Below are positions 8,216-17,044 of a stretch of DNA of 64,000 bases, one piece after another. This DNA comes from Cellulomonas sp. NTE-D12 (GTDB taxonomy: Bacteria; Actinomycetota; Actinomycetes; Actinomycetales; Cellulomonadaceae): the NCBI RefSeq assembly GCF_027923705.1, contig NZ_AP026442.1:682001-746000 (forward strand), given 5' to 3'. Position 1 is the stretch's first letter. Every line of letters starts with the position of its first letter. The translations under genes and the position numbers were made by a program. The notes under the pieces were generated by a model. It saw only the letters and a program-made list of their open reading frames with translations, was not told the origin of the DNA and searched no databases.

Positions 8216-10414
8216 GTGGCCCGAGCAGGCCAGCGCGGTCAGGGCGCCACCCGGAGCGATGCCGGACGCGCCCGCAACGACTCCGGTCGTCCCCGGACCG
8301 ACTCCGGGGCGCCACGGCGCCGCGGCCCGCGCCCGGACCAGCAGGGGATCATCCCGGTGCTGGCGGAGGTGGCCGGTGAGGTGGAGCGCGCCGTGCAGCG
8401 GCCGCCCATCCGCCCGTCGACCCGCACCAAGTTCCAGGTGGTGGCGCTGCTGGTGCGCGAGGAGCGCGCTCGCACCATGGCCGACGCGACCCTGGGCCCG
8501 TCGCGACGCGGCGAGCAGCTCAAGCGCCTGGACGGGGTGGCGACGATGCTGGCCCGCATCGCCGCCCGCGACACCTCCCTGCTGCACCTGCTGGACGACG
8601 ACGCCCGCGTCTCCGACGGCGCCCGCGCCTACAAGGCGCAGCTGATGCGGGCCGGTGGCCTCGAGGTGCCCGACGAGCCCGAGCCGACCCCGCCGCCCGC
8701 CCCGGCGCCGACCGTCGAGAAGCGGGTGATCCCGCAGTCGGTGCTGTCCCACCAGCTGTCCAACCCGTTCCTCGCTCCCGACTACTCGGCGGCCGCCCAG
8801 CGCATCGCCGTCAAACCGCGCCGGCTGGCCGGCTGGGAGCTGCTGGAGCCGCTGTTCCGCTCGTTCGAGGAGGCGTCGGCCGGCGCGCCCGCGTGCATGC
8901 CGCTGCCCGAGCCGCGGTTCGTGCCGCTTCCCCCCGGGCGGCAGCTGATGCCGCACCAGGCCGGGGTGGTCGCGGCCGCCGCCGGTGGGCACCGCACCTT
9001 CCTGCTGGCCGACGAGCCCGGCCTCGGCAAGACGGCGCAGGCGCTGGTCGCCGCGCAGGTGACCAACTCGTACCCGCTGCTGGTGGTGGTGCCCAACGTC
9101 GTCAAGACGAACTGGGCCCACGAGGTGGGCATGTGGACCCCGCTGCGCCGCGCGACCGTGGTCCACGGAGACGGTGACACGGTCGACGCCTTCGCCGACG
9201 TGGTGATCGTCAACTACGAGATCCTCGACCGGCACGTCGGCTGGATGGGCGACTTCGGCTTCCGCGGGATGATCGTCGACGAGGCCCACTTCATCAAGAA
9301 CAAGGGCTCGCAGCGCTCCCAGAACGTGCTGGCTGTGTCGCAGCGCATCCGTGAACGCATCGCGCGTCCGCTGCTGATGGCCCTCACCGGCACCCCGCTG
9401 ATCAACGACATCGAGGACTTCCGGGCCATCTGGCAGTTCCTCGGCTGGATCGACGACACCAAGCCGCTCGGCTCGCTGATGGCGGCGCTCGAGGAGACCG
9501 AGCTGACGCCGGCCGACCGCGGGTTCTCGTCCGCCGCGCGGACCGCCGTGATCGAGCAGGGCATCGTCCGACGCCGCAAGGTCGACGTGGTGGCGGACAT
9601 CCCCGCCCGCCGGGTGGCCGACCTGCCCGTCGAGCTCGACGGGGCCATCGGACGGTCCATCCGCGCCGCCGAGGCCGCCCTCGCCCAGCGCATGGTGGCG
9701 CACTACCGGTCGGCGGTGGCGTCGCGCACCGTCGGCCACCCGGGACGCACCGTGGAGGGCCTCGACCTGGAGCTGGTGCGCCGCGTGGCCGCCGCCGAGC
9801 TCAAGGACTCCAGCGAGAAGTCCACCGGCGACAACGTGTTCACCATGGTGCGGCGCATCGGCCAGGCGAAGGCCGGGCTCGCCGCCGACTACACCGCACA
9901 GCTGGCCCGCAACGTCGGCAAGGTCGTCTTCTTCGCCAAGCACATCGACGTGATGGACCAGGCCGAGCAGACCTTTGCCGACCGGGGGATCCGCTACGCG
10001 TCAATCCGCGGCGAGCAGACGCCCCGGGTGCGCGCCAAGAACATCAAGGCGTTCACCGAGGACCCGGAGGTGCAGGTCGTCGTCTGCTCCCTGACGGCCG
10101 CCGGCGTGGGGATCAACCTGCAGGTGGCGTCCAACATGGTGCTGGCCGAGCTGTCCTGGACCGACGCCGAGCAGACGCAGGCCATCGACCGCATCCACCG
10201 CATCGGGCAGTCCGAGCCGGTCACCGCCTGGCGCATCATCGCCGCGCAGACCATCGACGCGAAGATCGCCGAGCTGATCGACCAGAAGTCGGGGCTCGCG
10301 GCGCGGGCGCTGGACGGGGCGGGGGAGCAGGAGGGCTCGGCGTCGGCCGACGTGCAGCTGGAGGCCCTGGTCAGCCTGCTGACGGACGCGCTGGCGGCGG
10401 AGGGGCTGGGCTGA
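8216..10414 (+). CDS. SNF2-family DEAD/DEAH-box helicase
   Basis: A 732-aa superfamily-2 ATPase. The N-terminal ~200 residues are a basic, then Pro-rich region (PTPPPAPAPT). The first RecA-like domain has Walker A DEPGLGKT (266-273) and the DEAH box (355-358) in IVDEAHFIKNKGS. The second has GIRYASIRGEQT and the arginine-finger motif DRIHRIGQ (658-665), with SLTAAGVGINL before it. This matches SNF2/SMARCAL1-type translocases that remodel DNA structures or protein-DNA complexes. The GTG is set by AAGGAGGAG. It stands alone, with no methylase, nuclease or DISARM/BREX partner beside it, so housekeeping repair is more likely than defence. Confidence 0.85.
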   Translation: MARAGQRGQGATRSDAGRARNDSGRPRTDSGAPRRRGPRPDQQGIIPVLAEVAGEVERAVQRPPIRPSTRTKFQVVALLVREERARTMADATLGPSRRGEQLKRLDGVATMLARIAARDTSLLHLLDDDARVSDGARAYKAQLMRAGGLEVPDEPEPTPPPAPAPTVEKRVIPQSVLSHQLSNPFLAPDYSAAAQRIAVKPRRLAGWELLEPLFRSFEEASAGAPACMPLPEPRFVPLPPGRQLMPHQAGVVAAAAGGHRTFLLADEPGLGKTAQALVAAQVTNSYPLLVVVPNVVKTNWAHEVGMWTPLRRATVVHGDGDTVDAFADVVIVNYEILDRHVGWMGDFGFRGMIVDEAHFIKNKGSQRSQNVLAVSQRIRERIARPLLMALTGTPLINDIEDFRAIWQFLGWIDDTKPLGSLMAALEETELTPADRGFSSAARTAVIEQGIVRRRKVDVVADIPARRVADLPVELDGAIGRSIRAAEAALAQRMVAHYRSAVASRTVGHPGRTVEGLDLELVRRVAAAELKDSSEKSTGDNVFTMVRRIGQAKAGLAADYTAQLARNVGKVVFFAKHIDVMDQAEQTFADRGIRYASIRGEQTPRVRAKNIKAFTEDPEVQVVVCSLTAAGVGINLQVASNMVLAELSWTDAEQTQAIDRIHRIGQSEPVTAWRIIAAQTIDAKIAELIDQKSGLAARALDGAGEQEGSASADVQLEALVSLLTDALAAEGLG

Positions 10415-10423
10415 CGCCACGCC

Positions 10424-10840
10424 TCACGCGTGCCGGAACATCCGTTCGACGTAGGGCATCTCGAGCTTGTGGCAGGCGATGAGGATCCGGTCGTCACCGT
10501 CGAGGCACTCGAGCACCTCCGAGCCGGGCGGCATCTGCTTGTGGTCGTCCCGCCTCGCCGAGCGCCGCTCGCGGACCACGAGCCGGTCGATGGGGATATC
10601 CCGTCGTGTCACCGGCACACCACGGTCGGCATCGAAGCCAAGTGCGGTTGGGGTGACGACGAGGAAACCGCCCCCGGCTCGGCAGTAGGGCCGAGTTCCG
10701 AGCACCCAGCCGGGGAACACGGCGTCGCGCCGTGCGGCCACGGCCCGTGCCGTGCGTCGAGCGCGGGCCTTCACCTGCCAGCCCGTCACGGTCTGCCCGA
10801 ACAAGAAGCCCGCCAGGAACTGCAGCAGCACGTCAACCAC
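10424..10840 (-). CDS. Hypothetical protein with N-terminal hydrophobic segment
   Basis: A 138-aa protein of unknown function. Residues 4-20 (VLLQFLAGFLFGQTVTG) could form one membrane segment. The rest is soluble and Arg-rich, with the patterned stretch GGFLVVTPTALGFDADRG, which looks like a small beta domain. AGGTGA lies before the GTG start. It converges on the helicase, with 9 bases between the stops. The gene is accepted because its codon pattern is better than that of the overlapping plus-strand frame. No family was recognised. Confidence 0.6.
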   Translation of the reverse strand: MVDVLLQFLAGFLFGQTVTGWQVKARARRTARAVAARRDAVFPGWVLGTRPYCRAGGGFLVVTPTALGFDADRGVPVTRRDIPIDRLVVRERRSARRDDHKQMPPGSEVLECLDGDDRILIACHKLEMPYVERMFRHA

Positions 10841-10922
10841 GGCTCACCTCGCGTCCACGGCGTTCATGCTCAGTCAGTCCGGAATGCCGAAGAGGCTGCG
10901 GAGCGGGTGGGCGGAACCCGGG

Positions 10923-11519
10923 CTAGACATAGGGCAACTCCCGACCTCCGATTGCCTTGCGCCGCCGATAGGAGCGCAGGAACACCGCCGCGACCGCAGC
11001 GGGCCAGAGCAGCACCCCGACCAGGCACATCCACCACCACCGGTGACCCGTCTGAAAGAAGAATGCCGCTGCAATGGTGAAAGCGGTTGCGCCCGTCGCA
11101 CCGGCTCCCAGCCACAGCCGACCTTCCAGAAAACCCCGGAACTTCCTCGGTCGGAGCCGCAGAGCCAACGCATACTCATTGGCGCCGAGTGCGACCCAGA
11201 CCGCTCGGGCCAGCTCCACGAGCTGGGGATCGTCGTCCAGCCGCATCAGCTGCACCGTCGTCTGCCACAGCGTCCACGAAGTGCCGAGGGCTGAGACTTC
11301 TAGAACGTCCAGACGCGCCCGCTGGTCGTCGTCCGCTCGACCTCGGACCTCGTCTCGCAGGGCCCGGTAGCGCGCCGACACCTCGCCAGCACCGAGGCCG
11401 TCGCGGGCTCGAGGAGAGGTCGCGCGGCCTTCCGGTCGGCCGTACGCCAGGGCGCTGCAGACCAGGACGTCAGAGCGCTGCGGGATCTCCCACCTCTCGA
11501 CGGGCGGCACGACGAACAC
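10923..11519 (-). CDS. Hypothetical membrane protein
   Basis: A 198-aa unknown. The N-terminal two thirds are soluble and helical. The C terminus has two hydrophobic segments, about residues 134-153 (LGAGATGATAFTIAAAFFF) and 160-179 (WWWMCLVGVLLWPAAVAAVF), then the basic tail RSYRRRK, which predicts a cytoplasmic C terminus. It lies about 80 bases upstream of another small unknown in the same orientation, so the two may be co-transcribed. Base composition here is slightly lower in G+C than in the flanks. Confidence 0.6.
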   Translation of the reverse strand: MFVVPPVERWEIPQRSDVLVCSALAYGRPEGRATSPRARDGLGAGEVSARYRALRDEVRGRADDDQRARLDVLEVSALGTSWTLWQTTVQLMRLDDDPQLVELARAVWVALGANEYALALRLRPRKFRGFLEGRLWLGAGATGATAFTIAAAFFFQTGHRWWWMCLVGVLLWPAAVAAVFLRSYRRRKAIGGRELPYV

Positions 11520-11591
11520 GCAGTCACGCTAGACGGCACAGCCCGCGTCAGCGGGGCTCGTCAGGCGCCTCGATGTGGTGATTCTTTGCTG

Positions 11592-12407
11592 CTAACCAGC
11601 AAACCGCCGCTGGATATCTGCGTAGCTCAGGGCGCCGTCGAGGAAGCCGAGGGTGCCGGTGTCGAGGAGCTCGCGGCCGGCGCGTTCCAGGAGGCTGTAG
11701 GCGGCACGCGCCAGGCTGCCGCCCAGGCTGATCCGCTTCACACCGAGCGAGAAGAGGGTCGGCGCGTCGATGGTGCTGGCCAGGCCGGCCACCACGTTGA
11801 GCGGTGCCGGGATGGCCGCGGCGAGGCGTCGGATCGTGTCGGCCTCGACGACACCGGGCACGAAGATGCAGTCCGCGCCCGCCTCGAGGTAGCGGTGGGC
11901 CCGCTCGACCGTCCGGTCGAACGGGTCGTCGGTGGCGCCGACGAAGTAGGTGTCCGTCCGGGCGTTCAGCACGAAGCTGCCGCGGGGAGCGGCGGCCCGG
12001 GCGGCGGCGACCCGCTCGACGGCGGGTTCGAGGTCGAACAGCCGGCCGTCGGCGGCGTCCTCGAGGTTGCCGCCCACAGCCCCGAGCTCCACGGCACGCG
12101 CCACCGTGGCGGCCACGTCGTCGGGCGTATCGCCGTAGCCCGACTCCAGGTCGGCGGTGACCGGGACGTCGACCGCTTCGACGATCCGGGCGACGTGGGT
12201 CAGCATCGTGTCCCGGTCGGTGGCGCCGCCGTCGGGCACCCCGAGCGACCAGGCGATCCCCGCGCTCGTCGTCGCGATGGCCGGGAAGCCCAGCTGGGCG
12301 AGGATGCGCGCCGAGCCGGCGTCCCACGCGTTGGGGAGCACGAAGCCCGGGCCGGTGTGCAGGGCGAGGAACGTGGCGGCCTTCTCGGCAGAGCTCTGGG
12401 CGGTCAT
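11592..12407 (-). CDS. Isocitrate lyase/PEP mutase superfamily enzyme
   Basis: A 271-aa TIM-barrel C-C/C-P lyase homologue of the PEP phosphonomutase family. Conserved parts are FVLPNAWDAGSARILA, the Mg-site aspartate region VTADLESGYGDT, GGNLEDA, and VLNARTDTYF. It lacks the KKCGH catalytic loop of true isocitrate lyases. It belongs with the small oxaloacetate decarboxylase/2-methylisocitrate-lyase-like group whose substrate usually cannot be predicted. The frame runs on upstream into the divergent LuxR gene; the ATG that begins MTAQSSAEK is taken as the start. The intergenic region, just over 100 bases, is shared with the divergent regulator, which may control it. Confidence 0.78.
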   Translation of the reverse strand: MTAQSSAEKAATFLALHTGPGFVLPNAWDAGSARILAQLGFPAIATTSAGIAWSLGVPDGGATDRDTMLTHVARIVEAVDVPVTADLESGYGDTPDDVAATVARAVELGAVGGNLEDAADGRLFDLEPAVERVAAARAAAPRGSFVLNARTDTYFVGATDDPFDRTVERAHRYLEAGADCIFVPGVVEADTIRRLAAAIPAPLNVVAGLASTIDAPTLFSLGVKRISLGGSLARAAYSLLERAGRELLDTGTLGFLDGALSYADIQRRFAG

Positions 12408-12518
12408 CGCGCCATCGTCCGCGCCGGGGGCTCGGCGCGGAAGTCCCCGCAGGCGCGTCACAACCCGGAGTCCCGCCGACCCCTGTCCAGCGGCTTCGTC
12501 GTCCCGCATGCTGAGCCC

Positions 12519-15275
12519 ATGCCGGACATATCGCCCCTGGTCGGACGGCAGGACACGATGCGCCGGCTGACCGCGCTTCTGGACGGGGTGCCGGAACGCG
12601 GCCGCATGGCGGCGCTGATCGGCGAGGCGGGCGTCGGCAAGAGCGCGCTGCAGGCGGCCACCGTCGAGGAGGCACGGGCTCGCGGGTTCCGGGTGCTGGG
12701 TGCGCGGGGCAGCGAGTCGGAGTCGCACCTGCCGTTCGCCAGCCTGCACCAGGTGCTGCGCCCGCTGCTGGGCGAGGCTGCGCAGCTGCCGGTGCGGCAG
12801 CGGGAGGCGCTGCTGTCCGGGTTCGGGATGAGCGACGTCGACGTGCCGGACCGGTTCCTCATGTCCCTGGCCGCGCTGGAGCTGGTCGCGGCGCACGCGC
12901 AGGACGCACCGGTGCTGGTGTCGCTGGAGGACCTGCACTGGATGGACGAGCCGTCGTTGGACGTCGTCTCGTTCATCGCCCGACGTATCGAGGGCGAGCC
13001 GGTGCTGATGCTGGCGTCGGTGCGCAGCGGCACCAGCCCCCTGGCCGACGACGCGTCGATCGAGTGGCTGCACGTCGATGGGTTGGACGACTCGTCGGCC
13101 GCCGCGCTGATCACGGCGCGAGCGCCGGGCCTGGACCCTGCCCTGCGCGAGCGCGTGCTGCGAGAGGCGGGCGGCAACCCGCTGGCGCTGCTGGAGTTCC
13201 CGGTGGCGATGGCGTCGGGGCGGTTCGGCTGGACGGAGCTGTCCGACGAGCTGCCGATGACCACCCGGCTCGAGCGGGCGTTCGCCTCTCGCGTGCAGCA
13301 CCTGCCGGAGGTGACCCGCACGGTGCTGGCGGTCGCCGCGCTGGAGGACGGGACGGACCTGGTCGAGATCCTCGCCGCGGCGTCGGTGCTGACCGGGGCG
13401 CCGGTGGACGTCGCGGCGTGCGAGCCAGCGCTCGCGTCCGGGCTTCTGGTCTCCGACGGCACGTCGGTCGAGTTCGCACATCCCCTGGTCAGGTCGGCGT
13501 TGCGGCACGCGATGTCCCCGTCGCGCAGGCAGCAGGTGCACGGCGCGCTGGCGCAGGCGCTCCAGGGCCGCCATCGCGACCGGGCCGCCTGGCACCGGGC
13601 GTCGGCCGCGGGCACGCCCGACGAGCAGGTGGCCGGCGACCTTGTGCTCGCGGCCGAAGGAGCCGTGCGGCGCGGCGCGCTCGGGTCGGCGGTGACGTGG
13701 CTGCTGCGCGCAGCGACGCTCAGTCCCGACGACGCGCTGCGCGGGGCACGGCTGCTGCGCGCCGCCGAGCTCGCCTTCGAGCTGGGCCGGGCCGGTCAGG
13801 TCGAGGAGATCCGACGGCAGGTGGACCGGGAGTCACTGCAGCCGGGGGACCGGTCCCGGCTGGTGTGGCTGGAGGGGGTGTTCGACGACGGCGCCTCCGC
13901 CGATCCGGCACAGGTGCGCAGGCTGGTCGGGTACGCGCAGGAGGCACTGGCCGAGCACGACGTGGACCTGGCGTTCCAGCTGCTGCTCGGCGCCGGGCGC
14001 CGGGCGTGGTGGGGCGAGCCCGGTGCGGACGTGCGGCACGAGATCGTCGTCACCGCGCTGTCCGCCGGCCTGCCGGACGGTGACCCGCGGGTGCTGGCCG
14101 TCCTCGCGCTCGCCGAGCCGATCGAGCACGGTCCCGCGGTGCTGCGGCACCTGGCCACGATGGTCGACGACCCCGCGCAGCCGGACGTCGCGGCGACCCT
14201 CGCCATCGCCGCGTTCTGCGTGGGCGACCTGCGCCGTGCGCTGAGGCTGCTGACCGCACCCGTGGACGCGCTGCGCTCGCAGAGCCGGCTGAGCCTGCTG
14301 GCCGAGGCGCTCGCGATCCGCTCCTGGTCGGCGCTGTACCAGGGGGACTTCGACCTGGTCACCTCGGCGGACGAGGCGATGCGGCTGGCCGACCAGACCG
14401 GGCGCTCGCTGTGGGGCGCGGCAGGACGGATCGGCATCGCGGCCCTCGGTGCGGTGCGGGACGGCCTGCCGTCGGACGGCGCCGACGCCGCCCTGCTCGC
14501 CGAGGCGGAGGGGGTGGCGCTGCGGCCGGCGGTGCCGATGTCGACCCTGCTCGCGGCCGTCCAGCTGGCCCGGGGTGTGGCCGAGCTCGGCGCGGGACGG
14601 CACGAGCACGCGTATCGGCAGCTGCGACGGGTGTTCGAGCCGGGCGACCCGGCCCACCACCAGGTCCAGCAGATCTGGACGCTGGGTTACCTGGCAGACG
14701 CCGCGGTGACGACGGGTCACGGGGACGACGCCCGCAGGCTGCTCACCGAGCTCGAGGTGCTCACCGGTCACGACGCCTCGCCCGCCACGGCCGTCGCGCT
14801 GGAGTACTCCCGCGCGGTGCTGGCGGACGACGAGGCAGCCGACCCGCTCTTCCGACTCGCCCTCGAGGGCGCCGCCCGGGGGTCGAGGTGGCACCGGGCC
14901 CGGGTCGAGCTGGCCTACGGCTCCTGGCTGCGCCGGCAGCGGCGTGTGGTCGAATCCCGAACCTTGCTGCGCGACGCCCGGACCGCCTTCGAGGGGCTGG
15001 GCACGCGCGCCTGGGCCGAGCGTGCAGACCAGGAGCTGCGCGCCACCGGCGAGCCGGGCCGGCGGCCTGGCGTCGACGCCGCCGAGATGCTCTCCGCGCA
15101 GGAGTCCGAGATCGCGCGGCTGGCCGCCGAGGGCCTGTCCAACCGCGAGATCGCGCAGCGCCTGTACCTCTCGCACCGCACCGTCGGCTCGCACCTGTAC
15201 CGGATCTTCCCCAAGCTCGGCGTCACCTCACGCGTTCAGCTGGGGTCGGTGCTCGCCGCGACGCGAGTTGGATGA
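12519..15275 (+). CDS. Large ATP-binding LuxR-family regulator
   Basis: A 918-aa signal-transduction ATPase of the LAL/MalT-like type. The N terminus is a STAND/AAA domain with Walker A GEAGVGKS (35-42) and Walker B-like VLVSLEDLHWMDEP. A long helical TPR-like middle follows. The C-terminal ~60 residues are a LuxR helix-turn-helix (EIARLAAEGLSNREIAQRL, then HRTVGSHLYRIFPKLGV). Such proteins sense an inducer through the TPR region and activate promoters. The divergent lyase gene and the downstream hydrolase-SDR pair are candidate targets. The ATG at 12519 starts right at the conserved PLVGRQ; earlier in-frame sequence overlaps the divergent gene. Confidence 0.88.
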   Translation: MPDISPLVGRQDTMRRLTALLDGVPERGRMAALIGEAGVGKSALQAATVEEARARGFRVLGARGSESESHLPFASLHQVLRPLLGEAAQLPVRQREALLSGFGMSDVDVPDRFLMSLAALELVAAHAQDAPVLVSLEDLHWMDEPSLDVVSFIARRIEGEPVLMLASVRSGTSPLADDASIEWLHVDGLDDSSAAALITARAPGLDPALRERVLREAGGNPLALLEFPVAMASGRFGWTELSDELPMTTRLERAFASRVQHLPEVTRTVLAVAALEDGTDLVEILAAASVLTGAPVDVAACEPALASGLLVSDGTSVEFAHPLVRSALRHAMSPSRRQQVHGALAQALQGRHRDRAAWHRASAAGTPDEQVAGDLVLAAEGAVRRGALGSAVTWLLRAATLSPDDALRGARLLRAAELAFELGRAGQVEEIRRQVDRESLQPGDRSRLVWLEGVFDDGASADPAQVRRLVGYAQEALAEHDVDLAFQLLLGAGRRAWWGEPGADVRHEIVVTALSAGLPDGDPRVLAVLALAEPIEHGPAVLRHLATMVDDPAQPDVAATLAIAAFCVGDLRRALRLLTAPVDALRSQSRLSLLAEALAIRSWSALYQGDFDLVTSADEAMRLADQTGRSLWGAAGRIGIAALGAVRDGLPSDGADAALLAEAEGVALRPAVPMSTLLAAVQLARGVAELGAGRHEHAYRQLRRVFEPGDPAHHQVQQIWTLGYLADAAVTTGHGDDARRLLTELEVLTGHDASPATAVALEYSRAVLADDEAADPLFRLALEGAARGSRWHRARVELAYGSWLRRQRRVVESRTLLRDARTAFEGLGTRAWAERADQELRATGEPGRRPGVDAAEMLSAQESEIARLAAEGLSNREIAQRLYLSHRTVGSHLYRIFPKLGVTSRVQLGSVLAATRVG

Positions 15276-15415
15276 CGCAGGCACGGCCCGCTCCCGCCGG
15301 GTCCGATGCGGCCTCGGGTGCAGTCGTCTGACTGAAGCCCGGTCCGGTGCGCCGTTCCTAGCGTCGTCGCCATGCCCCGCTCGCGCGGAGCGGGCGATCG
15401 CAGGAAGGGCTGATC

Positions 15416-16207
15416 ATGGCGACTCCGGTGCTGTTCATCCACGGGCTGTGGCTCCACGCGTCGTCGTGGGAGCCGTGGCTGCATCTGTTCCGCGACAACG
15501 GCTACGAGCCCCTCGCCCCCGGCTGGCCCGGCGACGGTGAGACGATCGAGGCGTCCCGCGCCAACGCCGACTCCATCGGCGACCACGGCATCGACGACGT
15601 GACCGAGCACTTCGCCTCGATCATCGCGACCCTCCCGGAGAAGCCGATCCTGATCGGCCACTCCTTCGGCGGGATGATCGCGCAGAAGTTGCTGGGCCGG
15701 GACCTCGGCGTCGCGGCCGTCGCCATCGACGCCGCGCAGATCAAGGGCGTGCTGCCCCTCCCGCTCTCCGCGCTGCGCGCCACCCTGCCGGTGTTCAAGA
15801 ACCCGGCCAACCGGCACCGCGCCGTCTCGCTGACCAGCGAGCAGTTCCGGTTCGCCTTCGCCAATGCCGTCTCGGAGAAGGAGTCCGACGAGCTGTTCGC
15901 CCACTGGACCATCCCGGCTCCCGGCAAGCCGCTGTTCGAGGCGGCGTCGGCCAACTTCGACCCGCACTCGCCGGCCAAGGTCGCCACCGAGAACCAGAAC
16001 CGTGGCCCCCTGCTGCTGATCACGGGCGGCAAGGACCACACGGTGCCCGAGGCCGTCACCCGCGCCACCCTCAAGCAGTACCGGCACTCCGACGCCGTCA
16101 CCGACTTCCTCGAGTTCGAGGACCGGTCGCACTCGCTGACCATCGACTCGGGCTGGCGGGACGTGGCCGACGCCTCGCTGGCGTGGCTGCAGAAGCAGGG
16201 GCTGTGA
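15416..16207 (+). CDS. Alpha/beta hydrolase
   Basis: A 263-aa soluble alpha/beta hydrolase. The oxyanion-region motif is FIHGLWLHASSW and the nucleophile elbow is GHSFGG. The probable acid is in LLITGGKDHTVP, and the histidine is in EDRSHSLTID. AGGAAGG lies just upstream of the ATG. A small hairpin (CCGCTC/GAGCGG) precedes the ribosome site. The stop overlaps the GTG of the SDR gene, so the pair is translationally coupled. The substrate is unknown; the family resembles esterases and lactonases more than haloalkane dehalogenases. Confidence 0.85.
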   Translation: MATPVLFIHGLWLHASSWEPWLHLFRDNGYEPLAPGWPGDGETIEASRANADSIGDHGIDDVTEHFASIIATLPEKPILIGHSFGGMIAQKLLGRDLGVAAVAIDAAQIKGVLPLPLSALRATLPVFKNPANRHRAVSLTSEQFRFAFANAVSEKESDELFAHWTIPAPGKPLFEAASANFDPHSPAKVATENQNRGPLLLITGGKDHTVPEAVTRATLKQYRHSDAVTDFLEFEDRSHSLTIDSGWRDVADASLAWLQKQGL

Positions 16208-16992
16208 ACCTCGACCTGGCCGGCAAGGCCGTGGTGGTCACCGGTGCCAGCAAGGGGATCGGGTTGGCCGTGGCGCAGGCCTTCGCGGCGGAGGGCGCAC
16301 GGGTGGTGGCGGGCGCGCGGTCGACGAGCCCCGAGCTGGCGGCCATCGGTGAGCAGGACGACGTGGCCGTGGTGCTGGGCGACCTCACCACCGTCGCCGG
16401 GTGCGACGCGCTGGTCGCGGAGGCCGAGCAGCGGTTCGGCGGGGTGGACGTGCTGGTGAACAACATCGGCGGCGTGCGTCCGCGCACCGAGGGCTTCCTG
16501 GCGGTGTCCGACGACGACTGGCGGTGGTCCTGGGAGATCAACCTGCTGTCCGCGGTCCGCGCAACCCGGTCGGCGCTGCCGGCCCTGCTGCGGCGGGCGC
16601 CCTCGACCGTGGTCACCGTCTGCTCGGTGAACGCCGCGCTGCCGGACCCGGGCGTCATCGACTACAGCGCCGCCAAGGCCGCCCTGCGCTCGTTCAGCAA
16701 GTCGCTGTCCAAGGAGCTGGGGCCGCGCGGGGTGCGGGTGAACACCGTCAGCCCGGGGCCGGTGGAGACCTCGCTGTGGCTGGGCACCGGCGGGGTCGCG
16801 GACACCCTGTCCCACGCGCAGGGGCTCGATCCGCAGGCGGTGCGCGCCGCGGCGGTGGCCGGGACGCCGACCGAGCGGTTCACCCACCCGGAGGAGGTCG
16901 CCGCGGTGGTGACGTTCCTGGCCTCGAGCGCCGCCGGCAACATCACCGGTGCGGACGTGCTGATCGACGGGGGACTGGTCACCACGATCTGA
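16204..16992 (+). CDS. Short-chain dehydrogenase/reductase
   Basis: A 262-aa classical SDR. The cofactor motif VTGASKGIG lies near residues 12-20, NNIGG (NNAG-type) follows, and catalytic Ser-Tyr-Lys residues sit in CSVNAALPDPGVIDYSAAK. The C-terminal EVAAVVTFLASSAAGNITG is typical of FabG-like oxidoreductases. The GTG at 16204 is chosen because it gives the standard N terminus and a GTGA overlap with the hydrolase stop. The partner hydrolase suggests a two-step conversion of an ester or lactone and an alcohol or ketone. Confidence 0.87.
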   Translation: MNLDLAGKAVVVTGASKGIGLAVAQAFAAEGARVVAGARSTSPELAAIGEQDDVAVVLGDLTTVAGCDALVAEAEQRFGGVDVLVNNIGGVRPRTEGFLAVSDDDWRWSWEINLLSAVRATRSALPALLRRAPSTVVTVCSVNAALPDPGVIDYSAAKAALRSFSKSLSKELGPRGVRVNTVSPGPVETSLWLGTGGVADTLSHAQGLDPQAVRAAAVAGTPTERFTHPEEVAAVVTFLASSAAGNITGADVLIDGGLVTTI

Positions 16993-17008
16993 GCCGGAGC
17001 TCGGCCAA

Positions 17009-17044
17009 GCCGGCCGTCACGCCTCGTCGGCGGTGACGGCCGGC
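17009..17044. terminator. Shared hairpin between convergent genes
   Basis: A perfect 12-bp inverted repeat, GCCGGCCGTCAC and GTGACGGCCGGC, with a 12-nt loop. It lies 16 bases after the SDR stop and overlaps the last codons of the convergent exporter gene. It can fold on either transcript, so it is a bidirectional terminator candidate, though it has no T-run. Confidence 0.5.

Noticed and set aside
8216..10414. SNF2 helicase as part of a DISARM-, BREX- or Zorya-like defence cluster
   Set aside because: No methyltransferase, nuclease, PglZ or motor partner is adjacent. Neighbours are a fucosidase and small unknown genes, so a stand-alone repair role is more likely.
12408..13595. Extension of the PEP-mutase-like gene into a 667-codon minus-strand frame
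   Set aside because: The added N-terminal 396 codons lie opposite the LuxR regulator and read as Arg/Gln/His-rich shadow sequence; the ATG of MTAQSSAEK begins the real domain.
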